From Gamarada debralockiae (Eukaryota > Ascomycota > Leotiomycetes > Helotiales > Hyphodiscaceae): 64,000 nt of DNA. This document shows positions 33,758 to 44,855 of this stretch, piece after piece. The stretch's first letter is position 1. Each line of letters opens with the position of its first letter. Where the stretch lies: the NCBI GenBank assembly GCA_002803225.1, contig NXFV01000120.1, positions 45,828 to 109,827 of the forward strand, in the 5' to 3' direction. Under the pieces are notes generated by a model, which saw only the letters and a program-made list of their open reading frames with translations, did not search any database and was not told where the DNA came from. The position numbers were made by a program, and so were the translations under genes.

Positions 33758-34549
33758 TCAAGCTGGCTCCTCATTGTCCCAACCGCCCTTCCTAAACTTA
33801 AACCACCTAGCCAATATTCTCCCAACCTCCACAGTCCTTCCACTCCATCCTCCTTCATCACTCTCCAGACCAGCCCGTCTCACGCTCCCATTCAGCATGG
33901 GGACCCTCTCCTCCCACACCCCGCAAAGTGGCTTCCTCCTTCTCTCATCCTCTCTCTTATCGCCGACTTCTTCTCCGCCTCCTTCATCATCACCGTCCTC
34001 AACCGCTCTCTCCTCAATGACGATAACGTTCCTCCCTCCTCTCACGCCGACCTCCACGCATCCCGCCAAGCTATTCCCCAGTCCTTGCGCACTCCACTCA
34101 CTCGTATCCTTATGCAATCCCACCATACCGTACACAACTAGCAATGGCTTATTTTCCCCCTTCTTATGCCACTCCTGCTGCGGAGGTGTCTCTTTCGTTT
34201 CAGGAGGGGGGAAGACAGCTAGATACGCGCGTAAATGGGTGACAGTGGGTATGAAGACCAGTTTTATATGCCTTGATACCGCGACTTGGTTGAGGGTCGG
34301 TATGGTGAGTGGATGTCGCTCTGCTAATGCTTCAGGAATGGGGTTAGATAGGACGTCGAGGTCAGGGTCGGGTAGAGGAGGTGATGGTGGGCGAGGTGAA
34401 CTGAGCTTGACTGCTTTCAGGAGGGAGGAGAGGAAGGTCGCGCGGGGTTGGCAGATTAGGATCGTGGTGGGGTAGGCTTGGTGGGCGAGAACATACTCAA
34501 GGAGCTCGGAGGGGAGCGCTGGTGGGAGTGCGATTGGACTTGGGGACAT
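33758..34549 (-). CDS. Unknown, conserved-looking protein, 263 residues
   Basis: A single-exon frame from MSPSPIALPPALPSELLEYV. I cannot name the family. The first 200 residues read like a folded alpha/beta domain. A helix-strand start (LLEYVLAHQAYPTTILICQP) is followed by HPLTIPTLNQVAVSRHIKLV, then strand LLVVYGMVGLHKD and the motif SEWSAQGLGNSLAGCVEVG. This order recalls RecA-fold proteins that lack a P-loop, such as recombination accessory factors; that is inference only, and no Walker A is visible. Residues about 195-225 are an acidic/basic low-complexity insert (DGDDEGGGEEVGDKREDERRR). The C-terminus carries conserved-looking GRILARWFKFRKGGWDN. The gene is divergent from the AP-3 beta gene, with 349 bp between the two starts. 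Confidence 0.72.
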   Translation of the reverse strand: MSPSPIALPPALPSELLEYVLAHQAYPTTILICQPRATFLSSLLKAVKLSSPRPPSPPLPDPDLDVLSNPIPEALAERHPLTIPTLNQVAVSRHIKLVFIPTVTHLRAYLAVFPPPETKETPPQQEWHKKGENKPLLVVYGMVGLHKDTSEWSAQGLGNSLAGCVEVGVRGGRNVIVIEERAVEDGDDEGGGEEVGDKREDERRRKPLCGVWEERVPMLNGSVRRAGLESDEGGWSGRTVEVGRILARWFKFRKGGWDNEEPA

Positions 34550-34898
34550 TACCCTCGTGACTTCGATGTCTCTGATGGATTGAGCGATTGAACGAGTGGT
34601 CGCGTGCGCGATGCTTCGGTTGGGAGAAGATAGATCGATAGGTATCGTGAGGTGGACTGTTGGATCGTAACATTAGTGCTGGATGTTAATGCAGATCAAT
34701 TAGAGACACTCATAGCTCGAAGCCGTAGTCATTTCCATACATAAGACGGAATATTTGATATTTTCGGACTCGAGACATTTCAAGACATGATGTGATGCTT
34801 TGGATTGCAAAACTATGTCCTAACAAGGGTGCAATCGCTTAGCCCCACCACGACCTTCGAGTTCCATGACCATGCGCCTCGACACTTCATGATCCCCC
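34550..34898. other. Divergent promoter region
   Basis: This 349-bp stretch separates the starts of the unknown minus-strand gene and apl6. It must contain both promoters. No specific site can be assigned. Confidence 0.5.
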
Positions 34899-37455
34899 AT
34901 GGAGTCGATATCTAGAATCTCCAGTGTGCTGGAAAGCGGTATGTCTTTGGATTTCCCCAAGAAGATCTGTTTGTCTATGTGACTAGACGCTGACGTATAC
35001 CACAGCTCGAGACCTGACCCTCGATGCTGCCCAAGCAGCGAGGAGCTCTCGTAGCTCCACGAAGACACCGCCGGCAGCGCAAATAAAGAAGCTTCTTGAT
35101 AGCAGGAATGATAGAGAAGTGCTGGATGGGTTGAGAAAGGTCATCTCGGTATGTGCGCTAGACCTTGGAGGGGAGGGGATGCATGGCTGGATTCGAACAT
35201 TCCAAGGGTCACAGGAACATTGTGCTGATATGTGGAATCTACAGATGATGTACCGCTCCCAGCCATGTCTCCCATTCTTTTCCTCCGTTGTCAAGAACGT
35301 AGCCTCCCCCAACATCGAAATCAAAAAGCTAGTCTATATCTACCTCCTCAACCATGCCGAACAAGAACCCGACCTCGCCCTCCTCTCCATCAATACTATA
35401 CAGAAATCCCTCTCAGATGGCAGCCCACAAGTACGAGCACTGGCTCTCAAGACCATGTCAGGAATCAGAGTGCCAGTCATCAGCCAAATCGTCTCTCTCG
35501 CCATCAAAAAAGGCCTGGGAGACATGAGTGCGTATGTAAGGAAGGCTGCTGCGTTGGCAATACCGAAATGCTATAGGCTGGATCCAAATACACTTCCTCA
35601 GTTACTGGAATACCTGTCGACCTTGTTGGGGGATAAGCAGTACTATGTGGCAGGTGCGGCGGTCAAGGCGTTCATGGAGATTTGTCCGGACAGGATCGAT
35701 CTCATTCATAAGCACTATAGAGGATTGGTGAAGAAGCTGGTGGATATGGATGAGTGGAGCCAGCTGGTGACGCTGAGGTTGATGACGATATATGCGAGGA
35801 AATGCTTCCCTAGGAGGACACGGCGAGTGACGAAGAGCAATGGATCGAAGGGATTCTACGGGGATGAAGAGGGTGATGAAGAAGAAACTGGAGAAACGGT
35901 TGAGGTCTTGGATCCAGACCTTGAGCTCCTCTTGAAAAGCATCAAGCCCCTCCTCCAAAGTCGAAACTCTGCCGTCGTGGTAGCAGTAGCACGATGCTGC
36001 GTGAATCTCGGGACGCAAGAATACATCAACCTCTCTATCGGCCCCTTAATAGCATTACTCCGATCACCGCAAGATATCCAGCATATCGCACTCTACAACA
36101 TCGTCTCGGTGTGTCTCACGCAGCCACAATCATTTGTCAAATACGCATCTCATTTCCTAGTACATTCTACAGACCCACCACAAATCTGGGAGCTGAAGCT
36201 GGAACTCCTGACGCTGATCTTCCCGCATTGCGATCCTTATATCAAAAGTCTCATTCTCAATGAGCTTGAACACTTCTCCCAAGGTTCTGATAAAGAACTT
36301 GTTCGAGAAGCGGTGCGAGCTATTGGGAGGTGTGCGACCAGTGATACCAGGACATCTGCGAGATGTCTGCGTCTTCTCTTGAAGCAGATTACCAGTTTGG
36401 ATGGAAACTTGGTAGCAGAGTCCTTAACGGTAATCAGACACCTGATTCAACAGGATCCAGGATCCCATACGAATACCGTTATTCGATTAGCAAAGAACCT
36501 CGACACAGCAACGAATCCTCATGCACGAGCAACCATAATCTGGCTCGTGGGAGAGTTCGCCGGTATCGATGGGGAGAACAACATTGCTCCAGATGTGCTT
36601 CGAATCCTCGCAAAAGGCTTTGCAGATGAAGCCGAACCAGCGAAGTTGCAGATCGTTCTCTTAGCAGCAAAAGTTTATCTTCACCACCTCAACCGCTCAG
36701 ATCTCGGCGCAAAAATCATAAAACCCACTTCAATCCCAGAACCATCACAGGACTACTCACCTGTAGGCAACGAAGGATTTGCAGAGCTCAACTCCCCTTC
36801 TCAAACTTACCCACCACCAGAACCCGACCACCCCATTGTCGTTCTTTGGAACTATATCCTACTCCTAGCACGTTACGACACCTCCTACGACCTCCGCGAC
36901 CGCACAAGACTCTACAAAGCTCTCCTCGCTGTCCCATCCTCTACCCAACTCGCAAGCCTCATGCTGCTGGCCCCTAAGCCCGTGCCTCACACGCCCAGCC
37001 CCTCCGAATCACGTACCGGCTTCATGCTCGGATCAGCAAGTCTCGTGGTCGGCGAAGACGGCGGCTTACATGGTTTGAGAGGCTACGAGGCGTTACCTAA
37101 TTGGGTCGAAGACGGACGGGAGCCGGATCCGGCGTTGAGAGAGCCCGATCTGAGTAAAGCGGAATGGGATGAGAAGCGCGTTATGCCAGCTGGAGAGAGA
37201 CTAGATAGTGCTGTTAGAGATAGCAAGGGAGTTGCGGGATCACCATCAAAGACTAATGGTTTTGGAGCCGCCTCTGGGGGAAAGGAGAAAACACTTGATG
37301 ACTGGTTGGCTGAAGGGGAAGCCGAAGAAGAAAGCGAGGAGGAAGAGACTGATGACGACGCTGAGGAAGAGAGCGAGGAGGAAGAATCTAGCGAGGAAGT
37401 TTCAGAAGAAGAGGAAAGCGACGATGAAGCTGAGCACGATAGACTTGTTGAATGA
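34899..37455 (+). CDS. apl6: AP-3 complex beta subunit (beta adaptin)
   Basis: A large subunit of the AP-3 adaptor, which sorts cargo from Golgi or endosomes to the vacuole. Exons are 34899-34938, 35006-35148 and 35245-37455, giving 797 residues. The start MESISRISSVLESARDLTLD is in a short first exon; a frame starting at 35119 only reads through intron 2. The adaptin N-terminal HEAT-repeat trunk follows: QIKKLLDSRNDREVLDGLRK, NIEIKKLVYIYLLNHAEQEP, QVRALALKTMSGIRVP, YVRKAAALAIPKCY and later repeats to about 600. The middle holds an acidic insert (GDEEGDEEETGETVEV). The C-terminal hinge is an extended Glu/Asp/Ser tract (SEEEETDDDAEEESEEEE) typical of AP-3 beta, a known casein-kinase target in the family. 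There is no separate ear domain after the acidic tract, as in other fungal members. Confidence 0.95.
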
Positions 37456-38077
37456 GAGCAGCAACGCTGGGCTGCGAGCCTGCGAATTTACATTATAAAT
37501 GTTGAGCCCGAACTAGGAGGCATTCATTATTTTGTATTGTTGCACGTACACGTCATGAAAAGAATCGGGAGCGAGTCACAAGAACAACATTTCGGTACAC
37601 TAATATAGCCAGAAAAGAAGCTCTGACATGGAAAACTATCAGCCAAAGCTTGTATGGCCTATTACTATCTGATGTGCCCTATCATACGTCGAGAGGGTGT
37701 GGATCTGGCCCTGGCAAAATACAGAGGCGGAGGAAGGACGGGATCTAGAATCCATCCTCTACTGTGTAGCCAACCTGATGGCAAAGGCAATTCATGCGCG
37801 AACAGTATCATCAACTTGTACAAAAACCAACTGAGTAGGCCTGACTGAAATGCAGAATCTGAGTGGCCCTAACGACGTGAAAGAACTCCATGCACCATCC
37901 CCATCTTCCGCCAATGCTTGTAATCTTATTTTTACAGAGAAAGAAAATAACCATAGCGCAACCGACAACTTGAAGGCTTGTGGTATGCCGGAGTAGTTCA
38001 ACTGCAACACTACAGGCGGCTTGCGATGAGGTTCGATGGATTTCGAGTGTGATGGTCGATCGATGCGAATACCCTCT
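37456..38077. other. Convergent 3' flanks
   Basis: Between apl6 (+) and the zinc-knuckle gene (-). A minus-strand frame runs open through this region to 37792, but it is read-through past the real 3' splice of the zinc-knuckle gene. No other gene is seen. Confidence 0.55.
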
Positions 38078-41000
38078 TCACCAACGACGACTATTATAAC
38101 AAGGTCAGAATGTGTTGTTGAGGACTCATATACTTTCGCGTACCTGTAAGCTTCTGCAACGACAGGTGCAGGTCTCTTCAACTTCTTTGCCGGCGAGTCA
38201 TCAGCTTGGCGGTTTGGATCCTTGTTCTTTCCACTGATGACACGGATGATCTTGCGAGGTTTGCTGGGTTGGGTCAATTTACCAAGAATCTCTGCTGATG
38301 TTGGAGATAATGGAGATTCAACTGGTTCGTTGGCCTTGCCATCGTCGCTTTCCACAGTAACTTCAGAGTCCTTCACCGTAGGGTCGTTAGGAGAAGGTGT
38401 GTCATCGCCCCCATCCGTCCGTGGTTTAGAAGTTTGATTGCTTCCGTTCACCTGCTGTTGCGCTTGCTGAGGTCCTTGTTGAGGAGGCCCACCGCTGCTG
38501 AAACCATTGGGACCAGAACTGTTACTGTACGATCCACGCGCACTGGCATATCCGGAGTCTTGGCGAGGTGGCTGATTGCCTTGGTTATTGAACGGCTGGT
38601 AAGCTGGATTGCCTTGTTGTGGAGCATATTGAGGATTAGCTTGTGGAGGTTGACCTTGAGGGGGTTGTGCACAAGCAGGATTTCCATATTGTGGAGGTCC
38701 TTGATTCGGAGGACCAGGCGGATAGCCGTTGTTACTTTGGCCTTGTGGCGGACCATATTGCTGAGGCGGGACGTACTGGCCTTGTGGCGGTCCCCATTGA
38801 ACCTGGGGTGGGCCATATTGGCCTTGTGGCGGATCGTTGTACTGAGCTTGTGGAGGACCATACTGATTCTGCGGTGGACCATATTGATTCTGTGGTGGGC
38901 CGTTGTATTGACCCTGTGGTGGACCGTTGTATTGACCCTGTGGTGGACCGTTCCATTGAGGTTGCGGAGGACCATATTGGTTGTTGGATGGGCCATTATA
39001 TTGAGCTTGTGGTGGATACTGGTTTTGTGGGGGACCATACTCACCCTGCAGGTATGGGCCTTGTGGAGGACCGTATTGATTGTTGCCATAAGAAGGTTGG
39101 CGCTGTGGTGGAGGTGGATTGCTATAAGGAGTACTATACTGTTGTGGGGGTCCGTAGTTGGGAGTAGGTTGAGGAGGCATATTGTTGTTATACGTCGGCA
39201 GTCCATGGTTACTGTACGGAGCAGGTTGTGGAGGAACACCATAAGGGTTGCTATTTGGTGGGCTGCCTTGCTGAGGTGTATTGTATTGAGGATTACCATA
39301 AGGGGGATTGCTTTGCGCGCGAGGTCCTTGTGGAGATCCCTGCGATCCCTGAGGAGGCATGTTTTGAATCGAACTGTTGTGTGGAGTACCATTACGAGAC
39401 GGATCAGCTTGAGGAGACATGCTATGTGGAATACTGCCAAAAGGCGAGGTTCCATAGTGGCCTTCGGCTGCAACCAAAGTAGGTGGGTTTGACTGTTCGC
39501 GCACAGGCTTGGGGGCTCCTGATACTCCTAGAGACGCAAGTAATGCCTCTGTTGGATCCATAGGAGCTGAAGCTGCTTCGCCTGGCTCAGGAGCCCAGAC
39601 ATCATCAGCAACACCAAACGTTGGGGTACCAGCTCTTCCAATGATTGGTGTTCCAGGAGCCGGTGTTCCCGATGTATCGACAACAATGCAATCCTCTTCG
39701 ACAGTCTCGTCATTCTTTTGCCGCTTGTTTGGTTTCTCCTCGTTCTGCTCAATAGACGCCTCGAGTTGAATCTGATTGTCAACATCTTCTTGCTCCTCAG
39801 ACCACGCTCGCTTTCGGGAAGTTGTAGAAGGTTCTTCAACGACTTCTTCAGTAACTTGGGGGGCCTCATCAATGCCATGTCGTTGCGCCATCCAAGTGCG
39901 AACTTCGCTCAATGGGATCAGCGGACCTTCCAACTTGTTATCCGAGAACGCAGGATCTTCTTTCAAATAATCCCACTGCGGCTGGTTCCGGATGGGTTTC
40001 AAGTATTCTTTCAAGTTATCCTTTCTTGCGTATCTCGAGACCGAACCGGTCCATCTAGGATCCATGAGAGGGACTGGAGTTACGTTGTATGTGTATGATA
40101 AGGGTTGAGAGAGAGCAACATTCTCGGTTGGTTCGGGTTCTTTGAAAATCTTCTTGTAGTCCCAATTGAACTGCTCCTGCAACAAATCTTCCTCCGTGTA
40201 TTCGCCTTCTTCACCTTCTTCGGCTTCCCTCTTCGCCGCTTCCTTTGCTGCTTCCTTTGCTGCTTCCTTAAATGCCGCCTCCTCGGCCAAAGAAATTGGT
40301 TCCGAGACTTGCACAGTAGGAGTGGCTGGGCTTGATTTGGCTGATACCGATGGTGCTCTCTGCTTTCCGGAATTACTAGAGACAGATCCATATCTTCCAT
40401 AGGGAGTGCTAGCACGACTCGAAGCTACTGATGCACTGGCACTCTTGGGGTTGGATGGGAAATATGATCCAGTAGCAGGCGAATTTTGTAAAGGAGTAGT
40501 TGGTCCATTGGGGTTGAAGCCAGATGCAGGAGTTTGCGGTGTTCGCTGATGTCCATCAGAGCCTTGTCCATATTCATTTTGAGGGGCTGACTGGGGTGGC
40601 GGTTGTTTGCTAGGAGTTCCCGAGTACTCTCTCTGACTGTTAGGATCTCGACGCCGTTGATTCAGCTGTTCCTGAGGTGTAAAGGGAGATGAAGCAGAAA
40701 CTGGTGTCGTGTTGTTCCATTGCGGCGGCGGCGGTCCACTATAGCTACCATTTCGTGGTGGATATTGGCTGACCGGTGATTGATATTGTGCAGCAGGAGG
40801 ACCATATTGTTGCGCAGGGGGGCCGTTATATTGAGGAGGACCACTGGGTGGAGAATACTGGCTTTGTGGTGATGCCTGATATCCCTGGCCATACTGCGAA
40901 TTTGGTGATGGAGCACTGTAAGATTGTTGGGGATGATTTTGAGAGTAGGGTGGGACCGAACCCCCATACTGTGGAGGTGGATAGGAGCCTTGTGATGGCG

Positions 41001-41473
41001 GTGGATAAGATTGACCAGGAGGAGCAGAGCCTAGGTGCTGATATGGCGGTGCCGTTGGAGATGGACCATAGGAGCCAGGTGAATTGCCATATTGTGGAGG
41101 TTGCCCAGGAACGGCATATCTTGTGACAACAGGAGGAGGCTTTGGATAATGTGTCACTGTGGCACCAACAGCAGCCATATTAGGACCGTTGGCCCATCGA
41201 GGTGCCTGACTTGCTGGATAACTCCAATTTGATGGGTTTGGTTCAGGAGCACCAGGAGGCGGACCACTAAGTCATCGTTAGTCTCAGTGAGATCGTCTCG
41301 GCAAGCAAAAGCAAAAGTGAAAACGAAAATGAAGAGCTTCGATGTAATCGTAACTCGACTTACCCAATATTTGTACGCTTGGGCTCTGGACAATCCACTA
41401 CAAAGTGGCCCTCCTTACTGCAATTAAAGCATATTGGAGGCGGGCCGGTATGTGGACCTGGCGGATGATACAT
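38078..41473 (-). CDS. CCHC zinc-knuckle protein with long Pro/Gln/Tyr-rich tract
   Basis: Probably an RNA-associated fungal protein; no exact role is known to me. Exons are 41473-41364, 41266-38144 and 38090-38078, giving 1,081 residues. The start MYHPPGPHTGPPP is the first ATG before a zinc knuckle CFNCSKEGHFVVDC (C15, C18, H23, C28). The last exon is 13 nt and finishes the protein as AYSRRW. The splice is preferred because the unspliced frame adds about 100 unconserved residues. Residues 40-330 are Pro/Tyr/Gly/Gln-rich. A folded-looking block at about 390-500 contains EEDLLQEQFNWDYKKIFKEP and MDPRWTGSVSRYARKDNLKE. Residues about 745-912 are imperfect PPQ-QY-GPP repeats. A charged end with KIIRVISGKNKDPN and KKLKRP follows. 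The Tyr/Gln-rich composition resembles prion-like condensate-forming domains; that property is inferred. Confidence 0.85.
38640..39140 (-). repeat. Coding repeat tract (GPPQ/NQYGPP units)
   Basis: Imperfect tandem units of about 21-36 bp encode variations on GPPQNQYGPPQ and GQYNGPP inside the zinc-knuckle gene. The units at about 38860-38960 are the most regular, with two consecutive near-identical copies of QGQYNGPP. Such tracts often differ in length between strains. Confidence 0.75.
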
Positions 41474-42332
41474 ATTGCCGTTCTGGAAGGCGCAACAAGA
41501 AGTTTGATTTCCTGGAGGCCAGTTTTCGACCTTGCCAATGCTGGAGAGGTCTCAGCGAGTCATCAGAACGAGGCGCCCTTGAGTCTGGGGGAGAAGACGG
41601 ATGACGGGAAGATACGAGCTCGAGGCGACAGAAGCGACGCTCAAATAAGTGAATTTGGCGGCTTTGTTTTGATCGGGTGAAGCAGAAGAGCAGCGTTGAT
41701 GTAAAAGCGCTGTTGCGGTGAATGGAGTTAAGACGTTGTGAAACGTATTCTGTGGTCGGCCGTTGACAACACTCAGGCACTTAGCCTCAGCTTTTTCGCA
41801 GCACGGGGCTCACGTAGAGCTCGAAAATTCAGTAAAGAAGAAGCAAAGCAATGAATTCAACTCGTTCGATGCAAAGGAGTGACTCTGAAGTTGTAACTGG
41901 AGAAGGAACTCGAAATGTCAGGAGAACGGGAGAGTGGGAAAGTGAAAAATAGAGTTGGGATAACGTGAGGACAAAAATCAATGGGAGCGGAAGAGAAAGT
42001 GTGATTTGGGCCAGCAAGGATTATACGCTAAAGCTACGGGTAGAAATTGAGGCAAGATCGGCACAAAACGCCACGTGAAAATGGGTGGATACGCGAGAAC
42101 AGGGGCAACGGGCGTTTCTTGATAATCGTTCATCGCATTTCAAATATCTCATCCTCCCCATGATAGATAACTGACGCTCCGACTTTTCGTCGACGCTTCA
42201 CATCCTTGATTTTCTTTGCTATGACTTAGAGCTGAACTTCAAGCGACCATGTTGTTGCGTCAACAATCAACTCTGAAAGATACCGTACGCGCAAGAGCCA
42301 ACTCCCCAAGATAAACTTTGCACGTTTGCAAC
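41474..42332. other. Divergent promoter region, zinc-knuckle gene and ppg1
   Basis: About 0.86 kb between divergent starts. The minus-strand frame upstream of 41473 stays open for some codons (SIGKVENWPPGNQTSCCAF), so the zinc-knuckle gene could have an earlier 5' exon. The rest shows nothing recognisable. Confidence 0.45.
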
Positions 42333-43506
42333 ATGCCCGGCCTGCCTTGTAAGCCCAGAATTCCCTCAAATCTCTCTGATGCTCCTGGAAGCTGATATCA
42401 TTCTTCTGCAGCTTCTGTCGACCTTGATCAATGCATTGAGAGCCTCTACAAGAAGAACCTCCTCGCCGAATCCGTCATCGAAGCAATATGCGCGAAAACG
42501 AAGGAGCTGCTAATGCAAGAGAGCAATGTTGTGCATGTGCAAGCACCTGTCACAGTGGTTGGAGATATACATGGGCAATTCTTCGATTTGATTGAGATCT
42601 TCAAGATAGGAGGATGGTGCCCGGATACGAATTACCTTTTCTTGGGTAAGCAGACCACTGTTTGCTGCGTCTGCTTGCTAGCATCTGAGTTTTGCAAGCG
42701 CTCAGGAATCATACTGATCATTGCGCAGGAGATTATGTTGATCGAGGCATGTTCAGCGTGGAAACGATTTCTCTACTTGTTTGTCTAAAGCTTCGATACC
42801 CACATCGCGTGCACCTGATTCGAGGGAACCATGAATCGAGAGGAGTTACACAGTCATACGGATTTTATACGGAGTGCTCAAGAAAATATGGGAATGCGAA
42901 TGTTTGGCATTACTTTACGGATATGTTCGATTTCCTTACATTGAGTGTTGTCATCAATGACCAGATCTTCTGCGTTCACGGAGGTACGTGCAATTTGCTA
43001 GCCAATCTAGAATGGGGCAGCAACTGATAGTATATGCCACAGGTCTCTCTCCATCAATCCACTCCATCGACCAAATCAAAATCATCGACCGCTTCCGCGA
43101 AATCCCCCACGAAGGCCCCATGGCCGACCTTGTCTGGTCGGACCCCGATTCCGAACGCGACGAATTCTCCCTCTCCCCTCGGGGCGCAGGCTACACCTTT
43201 GGCGCCCAAGTAGTCAAGAAATTCCTCGAAGTAAACAACATGTCGCACATCCTGCGCGCCCACCAGCTGTGCCAAGAAGGCTACCAAGTCCTCTACGATG
43301 ATCGGCTTAGTACTGTGTGGAGTGCACCGAATTACTGCTACCGGTGTGGAAACATGGCGAGTGTGTTGGAAGTAAGTGATACAGGGGAGAGATTCTTTAA
43401 TGTGTTTGCGGCGGCGCCGGAGAATGATTTGCATAAGGGTGATGCGCAGCAGGGTGGGCAGGAGAAGGTTGCGGATGGGAGTACGCTGCCTGATTACTTC
43501 TTGTAG
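42333..43506 (+). CDS. ppg1: PP2A-like serine/threonine phosphatase Ppg1
   Basis: A metal-dependent protein phosphatase of the PPP family, catalytic subunit. In yeast the orthologue is part of a Far-complex-linked phosphatase. Exons are 42333-42348 (16 nt), 42412-42645, 42729-42983 and 43043-43506, giving 322 residues. All PPP motifs are present: GDIHGQ at 56-61, GDYVDRG at 84-90, GNHE at 116-119, ICVHGG-type IFCVHGG, and [11 protein letters not shown]. Family choice: [20 protein letters not shown] near the N-terminus and the C-terminus DYFL fit Ppg1 better than PP2A, PP4 or Sit4. The C-terminal 35 residues ([20 protein letters not shown]) are variable. It converges with the RhoGDI gene, with 209 bp between stops. 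Confidence 0.95.
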
Positions 43507-43715
43507 ATACAGGAATGAGAGTGAAGAGCAAGAAGAAATAAAGAAAAAGCCTGCCGTATGCATCATCATCGTGTCTCGGTCATATAGTCCTGCCATCAGA
43601 ACTTCTCTCAATATCCCGTAAATTTTGAATGGAAAAAGTATCTCACAAATCCGTCCTGTGCTAGACATCCAGCCCTAGCCTCGAAGCAAGTCAGAATCTC
43701 CTCAGGAGAAATCAT

Positions 43716-44855
43716 CTACCAGTCCTTGGCAATGTCGAAGGACCACTCGAAGGTAAGATGCGTCTTGTGGTCATCATCAACAAAGGTAGAAACTGCATTG
43801 TAATGGCCACGAGCGAGCATTCCAGATGGTGCATCTTCCTCAGCGACTACGGTGATATTAGCACCTCTCATGGAACCGGATTCATGAAATCAAACTTACA
43901 GCGCTTCGTGTATTCGGGTGTCTTGTCAGTGTTGGGAGCATATGAGCCCTGTATTAAAATCAGTATACATGAGTCTCACCGCCATGGATTTGATCTTGAC
44001 GTAGAACATGGAGTACTTACAAGCATCTCCTGATCCTTGCTAACCCTTATGCCCTTCCGCTTAACAATCTGCACATAATGCAACCCACTTAAAATCTGAT
44101 GCTGGACCTTGAACTTCGTCTCCATAGTGAACTTGGCTCCCTCCTTGATCTTGAACGGATGGTCCTTCAAAGTTTCGAGAGCACCGGGAGCAGAGAGGTC
44201 GATTGTTACGGGATCGCGGCCAGCGGTGTTCATTGTCAGGGAGAGGATGATGCAGTGGCGGGGGTCGTTGGGGTCAGAGAGATCCTTGCCGCCACCGCCG
44301 AGTCCGAGGGACTCTTTGTAGCGCTTTAGGGACTCGTCGTTGGCGTCTGGGGTGGGGTGTTAGTGAGGAACTTCATGAGTTCTTTGTATTTTGGGAAGGG
44401 TTGAGATGGACAGCTTTGTAGGTAGAAAAGACGATCCCAAGCCAAGTTGAGGTGCCATGCCATTGAACACTTGCCGTGACCATTGATACCCAATTGCTCA
44501 GCATAACAAAAAAGAGACTTTTGATTTCAGGGAACAGGAACAAAGCCATTGATAAACTTCCAACAAAAGCTCTGGATCATCAAAATACGGTTTCATAAGT
44601 AGTGGCGTGTAGTGCAATGCCGATATGCTTCTCCAGTCTCTCCAAAAACTGTGCTGTAGAGCCAAGAACGAATGCAACTGGACAGTAGTTTGTTCTGGCT
44701 TGTAAAAGAGGGATTATTTGGATGAGTAACGGAAAGATAGATCGAACCAGAGAAAAATAGGACGTACCCATCTGATGATATTCATCAATAGTCTTCTTCT
44801 CTCCAACCTTGAACCCCTCCGTCTGCTCAGGCAGAAGCTCCTCGTTGTTAGACAT
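43716..44855 (-). CDS. rdi1: Rho GDP-dissociation inhibitor
   Basis: Binds prenylated Rho GTPases (Rho1, Cdc42) and extracts them from membranes in the GDP state. Exons are 44855-44768, 44346-44021, 43948-43900 and 43846-43716, giving 197 residues. The N-terminal arm (MSNNEELLPEQTEGFKVGEK, KTIDEYHQMDANDESLKRYK) is the switch-binding region. The immunoglobulin-like fold carries the family signatures VTIDLSAPGALETLKDHPFK, IKEGAKFTMETKFKVQHQIL, SGLHYVQIVKRKGI, DQEMLGSYAPNTDK and APSGMLARGHYNAVSTFVDD. It ends in WSFDIAKDW, the usual end. The first intron is long (421 nt). All parts appear intact. Confidence 0.97.

Noticed and set aside
35190..35220. tRNA T-loop-like sequence (GGATTCGAAC, complement) in an intron of apl6
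   Set aside because: No matching acceptor stem, D-arm or anticodon arm can be folded around it.
35119..35244. Start of AP-3 beta at 35119
   Set aside because: This frame reads through an intron (35149-35244). Two upstream exons with the conserved N-terminus MESISRISS and QIKKLLDSRND give a better model.
37792..38077. Long C-terminal extension of the zinc-knuckle protein
   Set aside because: It is read-through past a good donor at 38143. The spliced end AYSRRW is more plausible.
38434..39492. A 352-codon open frame on the plus strand opposite the zinc-knuckle gene
   Set aside because: It is the complement of the PPQ/QYGPP repeat tract. Its Leu/Trp/Arg-rich composition follows directly from the repeats, and the sense frame is strongly supported.
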